64,000 bases of DNA from Amycolatopsis endophytica. Its GTDB lineage: Bacteria > Actinomycetota > Actinomycetes > Mycobacteriales > Pseudonocardiaceae. Shown here piece by piece: positions 49,557-58,439 of the stretch (position 1 is the stretch's first letter; every line of letters starts with the position of its first letter). The notes below the pieces were generated by a model. That model was not told the DNA's origin. It searched no databases and worked only from the letters and a program-made list of their open reading frames with translations. The position numbers and the translations under genes were made by a program. The stretch covers positions 806,001-870,000 of the forward strand of contig NZ_JACCFK010000001.1 in the NCBI RefSeq assembly GCF_013410405.1. Reading direction: 5' to 3'.

Positions 49557-50351
49557 GTGACGACCGAGGACGTGCTGCTGACCGCCGACGCCGACGGCGT
49601 GCGCACCGTGACGCTCAACCGCCCCCATGCCTACAACTCGCTCACCGTCGAGTTGAAGGAACGCCTGCTGGCGTCGTTGCGCGAGGCGTCGGCCGACCCG
49701 GCGGTGCGCGCGGTCGTGCTGACCGGGTCCGGCAAGGCGTTCTGCGCGGGCCAGGACCTCAAAGAGCACGTCGGGCTGCTGCAGGCGGGCGATCCGGCGC
49801 CGCTGCGGACGGTGCAGGACCACTACAACCCGATCGTCCGGACCCTCGTCGAGATGCCCAAGCCGGTGATCGCCGCGGTCAACGGCCCGGCCGCCGGGGC
49901 AGGGGCCGCCTTCGCCTACGCCGCCGACCTGCGGATCGCCGCGTCGTCGGCGAACTTCCTGATGGCCTTCGCGAACGTCGGGCTCGGGCCGGACTCGGGC
50001 GCGTCCTGGACGCTGCAGCGGCTGGTCGGCTACGGCAGGGCGGCCGAGCTGATGTTGCTCGCACGCACTGTCGGGGCCGAGGAGGCGCAGTCGCTGGGCC
50101 TGGTCACCGAGGTCGTGCCGGACGAGGAGCTGGCCGGCCGGGCACAGGCGCTCGCGGCGAAACTCGCCTCCGGGCCGACGATCAGCTACGCCAAGATCAA
50201 GCAGGTCCTGACCGTCGCCGCGGAGGGCACTCTGGAGGACGCCCTCGCCGCGGAGGACGCGGCGCAAACGGTGCTCGGCTCGACGGCCGACCACCGGGAG
50301 GCGGTCGAAGCCTTCGTCGCCAAGCGCAAGCCCGACTTCCAGGGCAAGTAG
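49557..50351 (+). CDS. enoyl-CoA hydratase/isomerase
   Basis: This 264-residue protein belongs to the crotonase family. The CoA-binding GKAFCAGQDLKEH and the oxyanion-hole motif NGPAAGAGAAFAYAADLRIA are clear; the catalytic Glu region SSANFLMAFANVGLGPDSGA is degenerate, with Asp in the second position. It could be a hydratase, isomerase or the PaaG/PaaB type of ring-opening enzyme; the GPDSGASWTL motif is common in PaaG-like sequences. GTG 49557 lies 8 nt after AGGAGGA. It is convergent with the tag gene. Confidence 0.88.
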   Translation: MTTEDVLLTADADGVRTVTLNRPHAYNSLTVELKERLLASLREASADPAVRAVVLTGSGKAFCAGQDLKEHVGLLQAGDPAPLRTVQDHYNPIVRTLVEMPKPVIAAVNGPAAGAGAAFAYAADLRIAASSANFLMAFANVGLGPDSGASWTLQRLVGYGRAAELMLLARTVGAEEAQSLGLVTEVVPDEELAGRAQALAAKLASGPTISYAKIKQVLTVAAEGTLEDALAAEDAAQTVLGSTADHREAVEAFVAKRKPDFQGK

Positions 50352-50356
50352 CGCCC

Positions 50357-50394
50357 GCCCCAGCTGCTCCGGCGCCCCTTGGGGCAGCTGGGGC
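50357..50394. terminator. hairpin between enoyl-CoA hydratase and tag genes
   Basis: GCCCCAGCTGC (50357-50367) pairs over 11 bp with GCAGCTGGGGC (50384-50394), across 16 nt. It lies between converging stops (50351 and 50404), so it can serve both. There is no U-tract. Confidence 0.6.
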
Positions 50395-50403
50395 GCCGGG
50401 CGG

Positions 50404-50970
50404 TCAGGACGCGCGGAAGCAGGTGGCCAGGTGGTCGTCGACCATGCCGGTGGCCTGCATGAGCGCGTAGCAGGTCGTGGGGCCGACGAAGGCGAACCCG
50501 CGCTTTTTCAGCGTCTTCGCCATCGCCGTCGACTCCGGGGTGATCGCCGGGACGTCGGCCGACGTCTCCGGCCGCCGTCGCTTCCCGGACGGCGCGAACG
50601 ACCACAGCAGCTCGTCGAGGGGCTGGTCGAGCGTCGTGATCGCGCGTGCGTTGGTGATGGCGGCCAGGATCTTCGCCCGGTTCCGCACGATGGACGCGTC
50701 GGCCATCAGGCGTTCGACGTCGTCGTCACCGAACTCGGCCACCCTCTCCGGCACGAACCCGGCGAAGGCGCGCCGGAAACCCTCCCGCTTGCGCAGGATC
50801 GTGATCCACGACAGCCCCGACTGGAACGCCTCCAGGCACAGCCGCTCGTACAGCGCGTCCTGTCCGTGCAGCGGCACGCCCCACTCCGTGTCGTGGTACT
50901 CGGCGTAGTCCGGGGCCGAGTTCCCCCACGGGCAGCGCGACACCCCGTCGCTGCCGACCAGTTCCGTCAT
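50404..50970 (-). CDS. tag: DNA-3-methyladenine glycosylase I
   Basis: This 188-residue protein is Tag, the base-excision enzyme that removes 3-methyladenine from DNA. Signatures are RCPWGNSAPDYAEYHDTEWG at the N-terminus, the helix-hairpin-helix segment LCLEAFQSGLSWITILRKR, and the C-terminal VGPTTCYALMQATGMVDDH, with Cys/His residues for zinc. The ATG at 50970 overlaps the stop of the SRPBCC gene as ATGA. Tag genes lie next to gpgS also in M. tuberculosis (Rv1210). Confidence 0.92.
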   Translation of the reverse strand: MTELVGSDGVSRCPWGNSAPDYAEYHDTEWGVPLHGQDALYERLCLEAFQSGLSWITILRKREGFRRAFAGFVPERVAEFGDDDVERLMADASIVRNRAKILAAITNARAITTLDQPLDELLWSFAPSGKRRRPETSADVPAITPESTAMAKTLKKRGFAFVGPTTCYALMQATGMVDDHLATCFRAS

Positions 50971-51422
50971 ACCTGCCCCACCGAGTAGCTCTCCGCGAAC
51001 TTCGCGAACCGTTTCAGCGAATACCTCAGCCCGACCACGAAAGCCGGTTTCACGACCGGCCACCCCAGCTGCCCCGCGGGCCCCAGCGGCGGCACCAGGC
51101 TCTCCGACCAGACGAACGTCGAACGGTGCGCGCCCTTCGCGTGCACGTGGAACGCGCCGGTGCCCTTCACGACCCCGCCCAGGTGCCGCACCGTGCACCG
51201 CACCGGCGGCTCCCAGCTGGTGATCTCCATCGGATCGGTGACGCCGACCCCGCGGACCCCGGTGAACGCGCTCAGCTTCGACCCGACGCTGCGGCCGTCG
51301 CCCTCGGTGACCTCCACGTGCGTGCCCAGCATCCACTCGTGCTGGCGTTCCCAGTCGGTCAGCGCCAGCCACGTGGTGCCCGCGCCCGCGTGCACGTCCA
51401 CGGACAGGACCAGATCGATCAT
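50967..51422 (-). CDS. SRPBCC family protein
   Basis: This 151-residue protein is a START/Bet v1-like (SRPBCC) fold member. It begins MIDLVLSVDVHAGAGTTWLA, and the pattern continues with EITSWEPPVRCTVRH and a final helix. Such proteins bind hydrophobic ligands or act as polyketide cyclases; no ligand is predictable. It starts at ATG 51422, overlapping the DivIVA-like stop (ATGA), and is itself coupled to tag. It is absent from the M. tuberculosis version of this operon as I recall, so it is a lineage-specific insertion. Confidence 0.82.
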   Translation of the reverse strand: MIDLVLSVDVHAGAGTTWLALTDWERQHEWMLGTHVEVTEGDGRSVGSKLSAFTGVRGVGVTDPMEITSWEPPVRCTVRHLGGVVKGTGAFHVHAKGAHRSTFVWSESLVPPLGPAGQLGWPVVKPAFVVGLRYSLKRFAKFAESYSVGQV

Positions 51423-51721
51423 CCCGACGTCTGCCGTTCCGACTCGAGTTCGGCCACCCGCTCACGCAGCGTGTCGATCTCGGTGCCGAGTCTGCGCATC
51501 ACCCAGTCCACTTCGGACATCTTGTACCCGCGCAGCACCAGCTGGAAGCGCACCTTCTGCACGTCGTCGCCGGAGATGTCGCGGACCGGCAGCCGCGTCG
51601 GCGAGCTGCCCGGCGGCAGCGGCGCGAGCTCCTCGCCGCGGCCGAACACGACAGCGGCCAGCAGGAACACCACCGCCGCCACGAGCAGCATGATCACGAG
51701 GTAGATCAGGGCGGTCGTCAC
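51419..51721 (-). CDS. DivIVA-domain membrane protein
   Basis: This 100-residue protein has an N-terminal membrane helix (LIYLVIMLLVAAVVFLLAAV) and a C-terminal DivIVA-like motif, FQLVLRGYKMSEVDWVMRRL, followed by a coiled-coil (GTEIDTLRERVAELESERQ). Such single-pass DivIVA-domain proteins bind curved membranes or Wag31. GTG 51721 comes one base after the gpgS stop. Compare Rv1209. Coupled in one operon with gpgS, SRPBCC and tag. Confidence 0.85.
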   Translation of the reverse strand: MTTALIYLVIMLLVAAVVFLLAAVVFGRGEELAPLPPGSSPTRLPVRDISGDDVQKVRFQLVLRGYKMSEVDWVMRRLGTEIDTLRERVAELESERQTSG

Positions 51722-51722
51722 C

Positions 51723-52658
51723 TCAAAATCCTGGCACACCCGGCCGCGGTTCGTCCCGCGAGCGCATCGGCGGCCGGTCGGCGACCAGGACGTCGGTGTT
51801 CCGCGGCACCCACGCGCCCGCCTCCGGCACGAACTGGGTCAGCTCCCCGGAGCCGCCCGCGTCGATCCCGCACCGGGCCAGCGCCGTCCCGAGGATCTGC
51901 CGCGCCATGACGCCCAGCTGTTGCAGCGACCGGTTCCGGTGCTTGCGGACACCGAGGTTGACCTGCGCGAGCCCGTCCATGCCGTAACGGGCCTCGGCGT
52001 CGAGCAGCAGGCCGATCTCGACCCCGTACCCGGCGGCGAAGGGCACCGATTCGAGGAACTCCCGCGTGGCCGCGTACTCGCCGCCGAGCGGCTGGACCAC
52101 CGACGACAACGCGGGCCGCAGCGCGGACAGCACCGGGCGGGCGAGCAGCTCGGTGACCCGGCCGCCGCCGGTGCCCTCCTCGGCCGATTCCAGCCGCAGC
52201 GGCCGCCGGTAGAAGCCCTTGACCAGGTGCACACCCTCGGCCAGCAGCAACGGGCCGAGCAGGGCCGGCACGAACCCGGGGTCCGGATCGACCAGATCGG
52301 AGTCGAGGAACACCACGAGGCCCCCGCTCGTGGCGGCCAGTGACCGCCACAGCACCTCGCCCTTGCCGGGCAGCGGCTCCAGGCCGGGCAGGACGTCCTC
52401 TCGCCGCACCACGCGGGCGCCGGCCTCGGCGGCGACCTTGATCGTGGCGTCCGTCGAGCCGGAGTCGACGACCACCAGCTCGTCGACGAGCGTGCCGACC
52501 AGCGGCCGCACCGAGGAGACCACGTCGCCCACGGTCTCCTCCTCGTCGAGCGCGGGCAGCACCACCGACACGGTGCGGCCCGCCTTCGCCCGGACCAGCT
52601 CACCGGGGTCGAAGCCGGGTTCCTGCCAGGTGCGTCGCGCGAACCAGCCGGTATCCAT
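51723..52658 (-). CDS. gpgS: glucosyl-3-phosphoglycerate synthase
   Basis: This 311-residue GT81 glycosyltransferase is very close to mycobacterial GpgS (Rv1208). The nucleotide-sugar parts are SVVLPALDEEETVGDVVSSV and the DxD metal motif in FLDSDL; the acceptor side includes GKGEVLWRSLAAT, KGFYRRP and QPLGGEYAATRE. It makes glucosyl-3-phosphoglycerate, the first step to glucosylglycerate or methylglucose lipopolysaccharides. ATG 52658 is used; ATG 52676 would add six residues and has no better ribosome-binding site. It begins an operon with DivIVA-like, SRPBCC and tag genes and is divergent from plsC-like. Confidence 0.92.
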   Translation of the reverse strand: MDTGWFARRTWQEPGFDPGELVRAKAGRTVSVVLPALDEEETVGDVVSSVRPLVGTLVDELVVVDSGSTDATIKVAAEAGARVVRREDVLPGLEPLPGKGEVLWRSLAATSGGLVVFLDSDLVDPDPGFVPALLGPLLLAEGVHLVKGFYRRPLRLESAEEGTGGGRVTELLARPVLSALRPALSSVVQPLGGEYAATREFLESVPFAAGYGVEIGLLLDAEARYGMDGLAQVNLGVRKHRNRSLQQLGVMARQILGTALARCGIDAGGSGELTQFVPEAGAWVPRNTDVLVADRPPMRSRDEPRPGVPGF

Positions 52659-52705
52659 GACCGCCGATCGTGCCATGCTGGACGTGACGACGAACTGGAG
52701 GAACC

Positions 52706-53377
52706 GTGCTGTACCAGCTGATCCGTCTCGCGTCCGTTCCGGTGGTCAAGGGGATCTACCGGCCGGAGGTCCGCGGCGCGGAGAGGGTGCCCGAGCACGG
52801 CCCCGTCATTCTGGCCCCCAACCACCGCGCGGCGATCGACACGACGGTGTTGTCGCTGGTCAGCCCACGGCGGGTGCGGTTCCTCGGCAAGGCCGAGTAC
52901 TTCACCGGCAAGGGTGTCCGGGGCCGGTTGATGGCCGCGTTCCTCGACGCGCTCGGGTTCGTGCCGGTCGAGCGCGGCAACGCCAAGGCCGGACTGGCGG
53001 CGCTGGAGTCGGGCCGCAAGGTGCTCGACGACGGTGGCGTCTTCGGCATCTACCCGGAGGGCACGCGCTCCCTCGACGGACGGCTGCACCGCGGGCACAC
53101 CGGCGTCGGATCGCTCGCGCTGGCCACCGGCGCGAAGGTCGTTCCGGTGGCGCTGACCGGCACCGAAAAGGTCCAGCCGATCGGCAAGCTGATGCCGCGC
53201 GTGGCGAAGGTCACCGTCGAGTTCGGGGAGCCGCTGGACTTCTCGCGGTACGCCGGGCTGGAGGCATCACCCGCGATCCGCCGGGCTGTCACCGACGAGG
53301 TGATGTACGCGATCGCGGAGCTGTCGGGGCAGGAGTACGTGGACAAGTACCACAAGCGCCCCGGCGAGGCCGCGTAG
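52706..53377 (+). CDS. plsC: 1-acyl-sn-glycerol-3-phosphate acyltransferase-like
   Basis: This 223-residue protein is a PlsC-type acyltransferase. The catalytic HRAAID motif fits Hx4D and the glycerophosphate-binding block is IYPEGTRSLDG. It would acylate lysophosphatidic acid or a related lipid alcohol at the membrane surface, although the N-terminus (LYQLIRLASVPVVKGIY) is only weakly hydrophobic. GTG 52706 follows TGGAGGAA at 5 nt. It is convergent with LOG1 and divergent from gpgS. Confidence 0.88.
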   Translation: MLYQLIRLASVPVVKGIYRPEVRGAERVPEHGPVILAPNHRAAIDTTVLSLVSPRRVRFLGKAEYFTGKGVRGRLMAAFLDALGFVPVERGNAKAGLAALESGRKVLDDGGVFGIYPEGTRSLDGRLHRGHTGVGSLALATGAKVVPVALTGTEKVQPIGKLMPRVAKVTVEFGEPLDFSRYAGLEASPAIRRAVTDEVMYAIAELSGQEYVDKYHKRPGEAA

Positions 53378-53462
53378 CCGCTGCGCCGCTCCACGCGAAC
53401 GGGGAACTCGCGGAACGCAGAGTTCGCCGGCCGGAGCGTGGCACTCCCCGCGTAGCGGCTAC
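53374..53462. terminator. nested inverted repeats between plsC and LOG1
   Basis: GTAGCCGCT (53374-53382) pairs with AGCGGCTAC (53454-53462), and the stop codons of both converging genes lie in these arms. Inside, GAACTC (53404-53409) pairs with GAGTTC (53420-53425). The whole interval can form a long branched structure and may stop both transcripts. Confidence 0.45.
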
Positions 53463-54025
53463 TGCCACTTGGCGATGTCCGGCGCCTCATAAGCCGAGAA
53501 GGAATCCAACAGCACCGCCGGGTCCTCGTCGACGAAGATCAGGTCCCGGTGCTGCTCCCGCAGGAACTTCTCCGTCACCATGTGGTCGATGAACTCGCCG
53601 AACGGGCGGTAGTACCCGGCCACGTCTACCAGGCCGATGGGCTTGCCGTGCAGTCCCAGCTGGGCCCAGGTCCAGACCTCGGCCAGCTCCTCCAGCGTCC
53701 CCGCGCCACCGGGCAGGGCGAGGAACGCGTCGGCCAGCTCGGCCATCTTCGCCTTGCGTTCGTGCATGTCGGCGGTGACGATCAGCTCCGACAGGTCGTG
53801 GTGGGCGATCTCGACCCGCTTGAGGTGCTCGGGGATGACGCCGATCACCTCGCCGCCCGCCTGCAGCGCGCCGTTGGCGACCGCGCCCATCAGGCCGACG
53901 CTCGCGCCGCCGTAGACGAGTCCGATGCCCCGCTCGGCGAGCAGCTTGCCCAGTCCGGTGGCCGCGTCGGTGTAGACCGCGTCACCGCCCGCGGACGAAC
54001 CACAGAACACACAGATCCGCTTCAC
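53459..54025 (-). CDS. LOG family protein 1
   Basis: This 188-residue protein is a LOG (lonely-guy) family enzyme. The hallmark PGGAGTLEELAEVW is present (PGGxGTxxE), along with the N-terminal ICVFCGSSAGG. The family hydrolyses nucleotide 5'-monophosphates to base and ribose phosphate (cytokinin-activating reaction); in bacteria the substrate may be AMP or other nucleotides. GTG 54025 begins immediately after the TAA of LOG2, so both come from one mRNA. Rv1205 in M. tuberculosis is the closest match in context. Confidence 0.88.
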   Translation of the reverse strand: MKRICVFCGSSAGGDAVYTDAATGLGKLLAERGIGLVYGGASVGLMGAVANGALQAGGEVIGVIPEHLKRVEIAHHDLSELIVTADMHERKAKMAELADAFLALPGGAGTLEELAEVWTWAQLGLHGKPIGLVDVAGYYRPFGEFIDHMVTEKFLREQHRDLIFVDEDPAVLLDSFSAYEAPDIAKWQ

Positions 54026-54811
54026 TTAGTGGGTGTCCTCCCATGCCTTGTAGGCCTCCTCGACCATGGCCACCGCTTCGTCGACGTCGTCGGTCAGGTG
54101 CAGCAGCGCCAGGTCCCGGTCACCGATCTTGCCCTGGGCGTGCACCGAGTCCCGGACCCAGTCGTAGAGCCCGCCCCAGTAGGACCGTCCGAAGAGGACC
54201 ACCGGGAACTTCGTCACCTTCTTGGTCTGGACCAGGGTGAGCGCCTCGAAGAGCTCGTCCAGTGTGCCGAAACCACCGGGCAGGCAGATGAACGCCTGCG
54301 CGTACTTGATGAACATCGTCTTGCGGGTGAAGAAATACCGGAAGTTCACACCCAGATCGACCCACGGGTTGAGCCCCTGCTCGAACGGCAGCTCGATGCC
54401 CAGCCCTATCGACAGCCCGCCGGCCTCGGACGCGCCGCGATTGACCGCCTCCATCGCACCCGGACCGCCACCGGTGATCACCGCGAACCCGGCGTTCGCC
54501 AGTCCGGAGCCGATCTTGCGGCCCAGCTCGTACTCGGGGTGCTCCCGCGGGGTGCGCGCCGACCCGAACACGGTGACCGCGCGCGGCACCTCGGCCAGCG
54601 CCCCGAAGCCCTCGACGAACTCGGCCTGGATGCGCATGACCCGCCACGGGTCGGTGTGCACCCAGTCGCTCGGCCCGCGCGAGTCCAGAAGTCGCTGGTC
54701 GGTGGTGGTCGGTTCGATGCGGCGCTCCCGGCGCAGCACGACCGGCCCACGCTGCTTTTCCCGCGGGCGCTCGGGATACTCGGACGTTCCGTCCACTTCT
54801 TCCCCTGTCAC
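54026..54811 (-). CDS. LOG family protein 2
   Basis: This 261-residue protein is a second, longer LOG family member. The conserved core is VTVFGSARTPREHPEYELG, then ITGGGPGAMEAVNRGA and CLPGGFGTLDELFEAL (PGGxGTxxE). An N-terminal extension of about 60 residues is charged (REKQRGPVVLRRERRIEP). GTG 54811 is used, in preference to a start at 54916 that would run into dapE. The pairing of two different LOG genes in tandem is unusual, and their substrates may differ. It sits between LOG1 and dapE on the same strand, 10 nt after dapE. Confidence 0.85.
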   Translation of the reverse strand: MTGEEVDGTSEYPERPREKQRGPVVLRRERRIEPTTTDQRLLDSRGPSDWVHTDPWRVMRIQAEFVEGFGALAEVPRAVTVFGSARTPREHPEYELGRKIGSGLANAGFAVITGGGPGAMEAVNRGASEAGGLSIGLGIELPFEQGLNPWVDLGVNFRYFFTRKTMFIKYAQAFICLPGGFGTLDELFEALTLVQTKKVTKFPVVLFGRSYWGGLYDWVRDSVHAQGKIGDRDLALLHLTDDVDEAVAMVEEAYKAWEDTH

Positions 54812-54821
54812 GCCGCCGAGC

Positions 54822-55898
54822 TTACTGGCCCAGGAAGTCCCGCAGCACGCGCGTGACCTGCCGGATCTCACCGGCCGCGACGTGCTCTTCGCGGGTGTGC
54901 GCGAGCGTGGGGTCACCGGGGCCGAAGTTCACCGCGGCCATACCCCGCGCGGCGAACCGCGCGACGTCCGTCCACCCCAGCTTCGCGGCCGCCGTGCCGC
55001 CCGCCGCCCGGACCAGTTCGGCCGTCGCCGGCGCGGTCAGCCCGGGCAGCGCGGCCGGTGAAAGGTCCACAACGGACAGGTCATAGCCGTCGAACACCTC
55101 GCGCACGTGTTTTTCGGCCTCTTCGGCGCCGCGGTCCGGGGCGAACCGGAAGTTGACCGCGAGCACCGCCTCGTCCGGGACGACATTGCCCGCCACGCCG
55201 CCGGAGACCCGCACCGCCTGCAGGCCCTCGCGATAGGTCAGTCCGTCGATGTCGACGACCCGCGCCTGGTATGCCTCCAGCCGCCGCAGCGGCTCGCCGA
55301 GCGCGTGGATCGCGTTGACGCCCATCCACGCCCGCGCGGTGTGCGCGCGCTTCCCGCCCAGCCGCAGCTCGACCCGCATCGTGCCCTGGCAACCCGCCTC
55401 GATCACGGCGTTCGACGGTTCGCCGACGATCGCCAGATCACCCGCGAGCCAGTCCGGCATCTCCCGCTCGATCCGGCCGAGACCGTTGCGGACGGCCTCG
55501 ACCTCCTCGCAGTCGTAGAAGACGAACGTCACGTCGTGACGCGGCTCGGCGACGGTGGCCGCGAGGTGCAGGAACACCGCGTCACCGCCTTTCATGTCGA
55601 CCGTGCCGAGCCCGTGCAGCACCTCGTCGTCACCGGAACCCTCGCGGCGCACCGGCAGGTTCTCGTTGACCGGCACCGTGTCCAGGTGACCGGCGAGCAC
55701 CACCCGGGAGGGCCGCCCGAGGTTCGTGCGGGCCAGCACCGCGTCGCCGTTGCGCACCACCTCGAGGTGCCCGGCCTGCCCTCGCAGCGCCGCTTGGACG
55801 GCGTCGGCGATCGCTCCCTCGTTTCCGGAGACGCTCTGGATGTCCACCAGCGCGGCGGTCAGGTCGACCGGGTCGGCGTGCAGGTCGAGAGTGGTCAT
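54822..55898 (-). CDS. dapE: succinyl-diaminopimelate desuccinylase
   Basis: This 358-residue M20-family enzyme releases succinate from N-succinyl-LL-2,6-diaminopimelate to give LL-DAP for peptidoglycan and lysine. Metal-binding motifs are [33 protein letters not shown], and [14 protein letters not shown] with its paired Glu; the lid region reads [16 protein letters not shown]. Its family length is 350-380. ATG 55898 precedes MTTLDLH. DapD is encoded nearby on the other strand. Compare Rv1202. Confidence 0.92.
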   Translation of the reverse strand: MTTLDLHADPVDLTAALVDIQSVSGNEGAIADAVQAALRGQAGHLEVVRNGDAVLARTNLGRPSRVVLAGHLDTVPVNENLPVRREGSGDDEVLHGLGTVDMKGGDAVFLHLAATVAEPRHDVTFVFYDCEEVEAVRNGLGRIEREMPDWLAGDLAIVGEPSNAVIEAGCQGTMRVELRLGGKRAHTARAWMGVNAIHALGEPLRRLEAYQARVVDIDGLTYREGLQAVRVSGGVAGNVVPDEAVLAVNFRFAPDRGAEEAEKHVREVFDGYDLSVVDLSPAALPGLTAPATAELVRAAGGTAAAKLGWTDVARFAARGMAAVNFGPGDPTLAHTREEHVAAGEIRQVTRVLRDFLGQ

Positions 55899-55932
55899 GT
55901 GCCGACTCTAGGCGGTGTCGTACGGTGGGCGG

Positions 55933-56367
55933 ATGCGCACGTGGAAGCCACTCCTCGCCCTCGGGGCGCTGGCACTCGTGCTGGCCGGATGCTCGAACGA
56001 GGCCGGCCCGACCCCGAAGGGCGGCGGCGGTCAGGCCGACACGCCCTACGCCCTGTCGATCAAGCTCAACGCCCTGACCGCGGATCCGTGCTTCCGCGAA
56101 CCGGCCGGTTCGACGCCGCGCGGCTGCGGCAAGTACGTCACCGAACTGGGCAGCACGCCGGGTGTGGTGCGTGAGCAGGCGGGCACCAAGCACCCGGACC
56201 TGGTCGCCCTGTCCGGTGACCTGGACAAGGGCATCGGCGCGTACCGCGACAACCGCTGCGACACCGTCGCCGAACCGGGTGATCCGTGCACCGCGGCGCT
56301 GACCACGATCGCGGACAGCCTGCGATCCATCAAACACCTGGTGGACACCCAGCTCGTCGCGAGCTGA
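55933..56367 (+). CDS. lipoprotein, hypothetical
   Basis: This 144-residue protein has a lipoprotein signal with lipobox LVLAGC and lipidated Cys20, then a low-complexity linker (PTPKGGGGQ). A helical extracellular domain with four further Cys residues follows (two near DPCFREPAGS and CGKYV, two in RCDTVAEPGDPC), which probably form disulfides. I do not recognise a family. ATG 55933 is 34 nt from the dapE start on the other strand, and the gene precedes dapD by 15 nt, so it is likely co-transcribed with it. Confidence 0.75.
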   Translation: MRTWKPLLALGALALVLAGCSNEAGPTPKGGGGQADTPYALSIKLNALTADPCFREPAGSTPRGCGKYVTELGSTPGVVREQAGTKHPDLVALSGDLDKGIGAYRDNRCDTVAEPGDPCTAALTTIADSLRSIKHLVDTQLVAS

Positions 56368-56382
56368 GTTACGGTTGGGGCC

Positions 56383-57363
56383 GTGAGCGAGCAGACCCCG
56401 AACCCCGAGACCACCGGCGCGCACGGCATCGGCCTGGCCACCGTCACCACCGACGGGACCGTGCTGGACACCTGGTTCCCGCAGCCCAAGCTCGGCGAGC
56501 CCGCCACCAGCGGCACCGAACGGCTGACGCGCGAGCAGGCCGTCGAGGTCCTCGGCGAAGCCGCCGCCGCACTGCTCGGTCCGGACGAGGCACGGGGTGT
56601 CGAGGTGGTCGCGGTGCGCACCACGATCGGCACGCTCGCGCAGGCCCCCGCCGACGCGCACGACCTGTACCTGCGCCTGCACCTGCTGTCGCACCGTCTG
56701 GTGCAGCCGCACGGCCAGAACCTGGACGGCATGTTCGGTCTGCTGTCCAACGTCGTGTGGACCAACCACGGCCCGTGCCCGGTCGAGGGCTTCGAGCAGA
56801 CCCGCCTCCGCCTGCGGGCGCGTGGCGCGGTCACCGTGTACAGCGTCGACAAGTTCCCGCGCATGGTGGACTACGTCACGCCCACCGGTGTGCGTATCGG
56901 CGACGCCGACCGCGTGCGCCTCGGCGCGCACCTGGCGAGCGGCACCACGGTCATGCACGAGGGCTTCGTGAACTTCAACGCGGGCACGCTCGGCGCGTCG
57001 ATGGTCGAGGGCCGCATCTCGGCGGGTGTGGTCGTGGGCGACGGCACCGACGTCGGTGGCGGCGCGTCGATCATGGGCACCCTCTCCGGTGGCGGCAAGG
57101 AGGTCATCTCGCTCGGCGAGCGCTGCCTGATCGGCGCGAACGGCGGGGTCGGCATCTCGCTCGGGGACGATTCGGTGGTCGAGGCCGGGTTGTACGTCAC
57201 GGCGGGCACGAAGGTCGTGGTCGAGGGCAAGATCGTCAAGGCCCGCGAGCTGTCCGGGATTTCCGGGGCGCTGTTCCGGCGCAACTCCGAGACCGGCGCC
57301 GTCGAGGCCGTGCAGCGCGCGGGTTCCGGCATCGAGCTGAACGAGATGCTGCACGCGAACTGA
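56383..57363 (+). CDS. dapD: tetrahydrodipicolinate N-succinyltransferase
   Basis: This 326-residue enzyme transfers succinyl from succinyl-CoA to tetrahydrodipicolinate in the succinylase branch of lysine/meso-DAP synthesis. The C-terminal half shows the left-handed beta-helix hexapeptide pattern ([20 protein letters not shown]), with the long actinobacterial N-terminal domain in front ([20 protein letters not shown]). The active-site region is [16 protein letters not shown] 56383 is the start. Gene order lipoprotein-dapD-CHAD. Compare Rv1201c. Confidence 0.92.
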   Translation: MSEQTPNPETTGAHGIGLATVTTDGTVLDTWFPQPKLGEPATSGTERLTREQAVEVLGEAAAALLGPDEARGVEVVAVRTTIGTLAQAPADAHDLYLRLHLLSHRLVQPHGQNLDGMFGLLSNVVWTNHGPCPVEGFEQTRLRLRARGAVTVYSVDKFPRMVDYVTPTGVRIGDADRVRLGAHLASGTTVMHEGFVNFNAGTLGASMVEGRISAGVVVGDGTDVGGGASIMGTLSGGGKEVISLGERCLIGANGGVGISLGDDSVVEAGLYVTAGTKVVVEGKIVKARELSGISGALFRRNSETGAVEAVQRAGSGIELNEMLHAN

Positions 57364-57398
57364 CGGGACGCGGATCTCGTTCACCTATCATTCACCTG

Positions 57399-58346
57399 GT
57401 GAGCACCGCGACGCTGTCTTCCCGTGTCCTGACCGTGGGCGATCTCGGGCTGTCCGAGGCGCCTCCGGCCGTCGGGCCGCGAGATACGCCGGAGGCCGTG
57501 CTCCGGGCACGGATCGACGGCCAGTTGCGCGAGATGCTCGACCACGAGGCGGGCACGCGATCCGGGGCCGATCCGGAGGATCTGCACCAGATGCGGGTCG
57601 CGGTCCGGCGGCTCCGCAGTGTGCTGAAACTGCTGGGGCCCGCGGGCGACGACGTGCGGGCCGAGCTGAAGTGGCTCGCCGCGGCGCTGGGCGAGGTGCG
57701 TGATCACGACGTGCTGATCGGGCACCTGCGGTCGACGGTGGCGTCGTTCGACGCGGCCGACCAGCCCGCCGCGGCGCGCCTGATCCGGATCTTCGTCGCC
57801 GAGCGCGCCAAGGCGAAGCGCCGCCTCAACCGGGTTCTGGGCAGCGCCCGCTACACCGCGCTGTTGCGCTCGACGGCGCGGCTGGTGCTCACGGAGCTGC
57901 ACCTGGTCCAGGGCAACGGTTCCCGGCCCCAGCCGCTCGACGTCGGCGCCGTGATCCGCAAGCCGTACCGCAAGCTGACGAAGGCCGTGGCCGCGCTGCC
58001 CACCGACCCGCCGGACGACGAGCTGCACGAGCTGCGGATCTACGGCAAACGCTTGCGCTACGCCGCCGAGACGGCGAAGCAGGCCGCGCGGAAGAAGCAG
58101 ATGGCACAGGTGAAGCCCCTGATCAAGGCGACGAAGCGACTGCAGGACGTGCTGGGCGACCACCAGGACGCGGTGGTCGCCGCCACCCGCATGCGCGACC
58201 TGCTGGACACGGCCGACGAGCCCGCCGTGGCTTTCATCGCGGGCCGCATCGCCGAACGCGAACTGGGCCGCCGCGCCTCGGCCCGCGAAGTGTGGCCGAG
58301 CGCTCTCTCGAACGTGCACGCGGCGGTGGCGAAGCTCTGCGGTTGA
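57399..58346 (+). CDS. CHAD domain protein
   Basis: This 315-residue protein is made of a CHAD domain, a conserved histidine alpha-helical domain that binds inorganic polyphosphate. The conserved His/Arg helices are visible as LHQMRVAVRRLRSVL near residue 68, HELRIYGKRLRYAAETAK and LGDHQDAVVAATRM. A short N-terminal part of about 35 residues precedes the domain. GTG 57399 has only a weak ribosome-binding site. It is 35 nt after dapD on the same strand. No CYTH domain partner is present, so it is a stand-alone polyphosphate-binding or phosphate-storage protein. Confidence 0.87.
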   Translation: MSTATLSSRVLTVGDLGLSEAPPAVGPRDTPEAVLRARIDGQLREMLDHEAGTRSGADPEDLHQMRVAVRRLRSVLKLLGPAGDDVRAELKWLAAALGEVRDHDVLIGHLRSTVASFDAADQPAAARLIRIFVAERAKAKRRLNRVLGSARYTALLRSTARLVLTELHLVQGNGSRPQPLDVGAVIRKPYRKLTKAVAALPTDPPDDELHELRIYGKRLRYAAETAKQAARKKQMAQVKPLIKATKRLQDVLGDHQDAVVAATRMRDLLDTADEPAVAFIAGRIAERELGRRASAREVWPSALSNVHAAVAKLCG

Positions 58347-58439
58347 CCGGGGTCGATGTGCTGGAACGAACCGCGTACTTTCGTCGCGGCCGGTAAACTT
58401 GACGGTGACAACCGGTCGAGAACGGGGAGGTGCACCAGC

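Noticed and set aside
56286..58346. 686-codon frame ending in the CHAD protein
   Set aside because: The first part lies in the third frame of dapD and is Arg/Gly-rich; the real start is GTG 57399.
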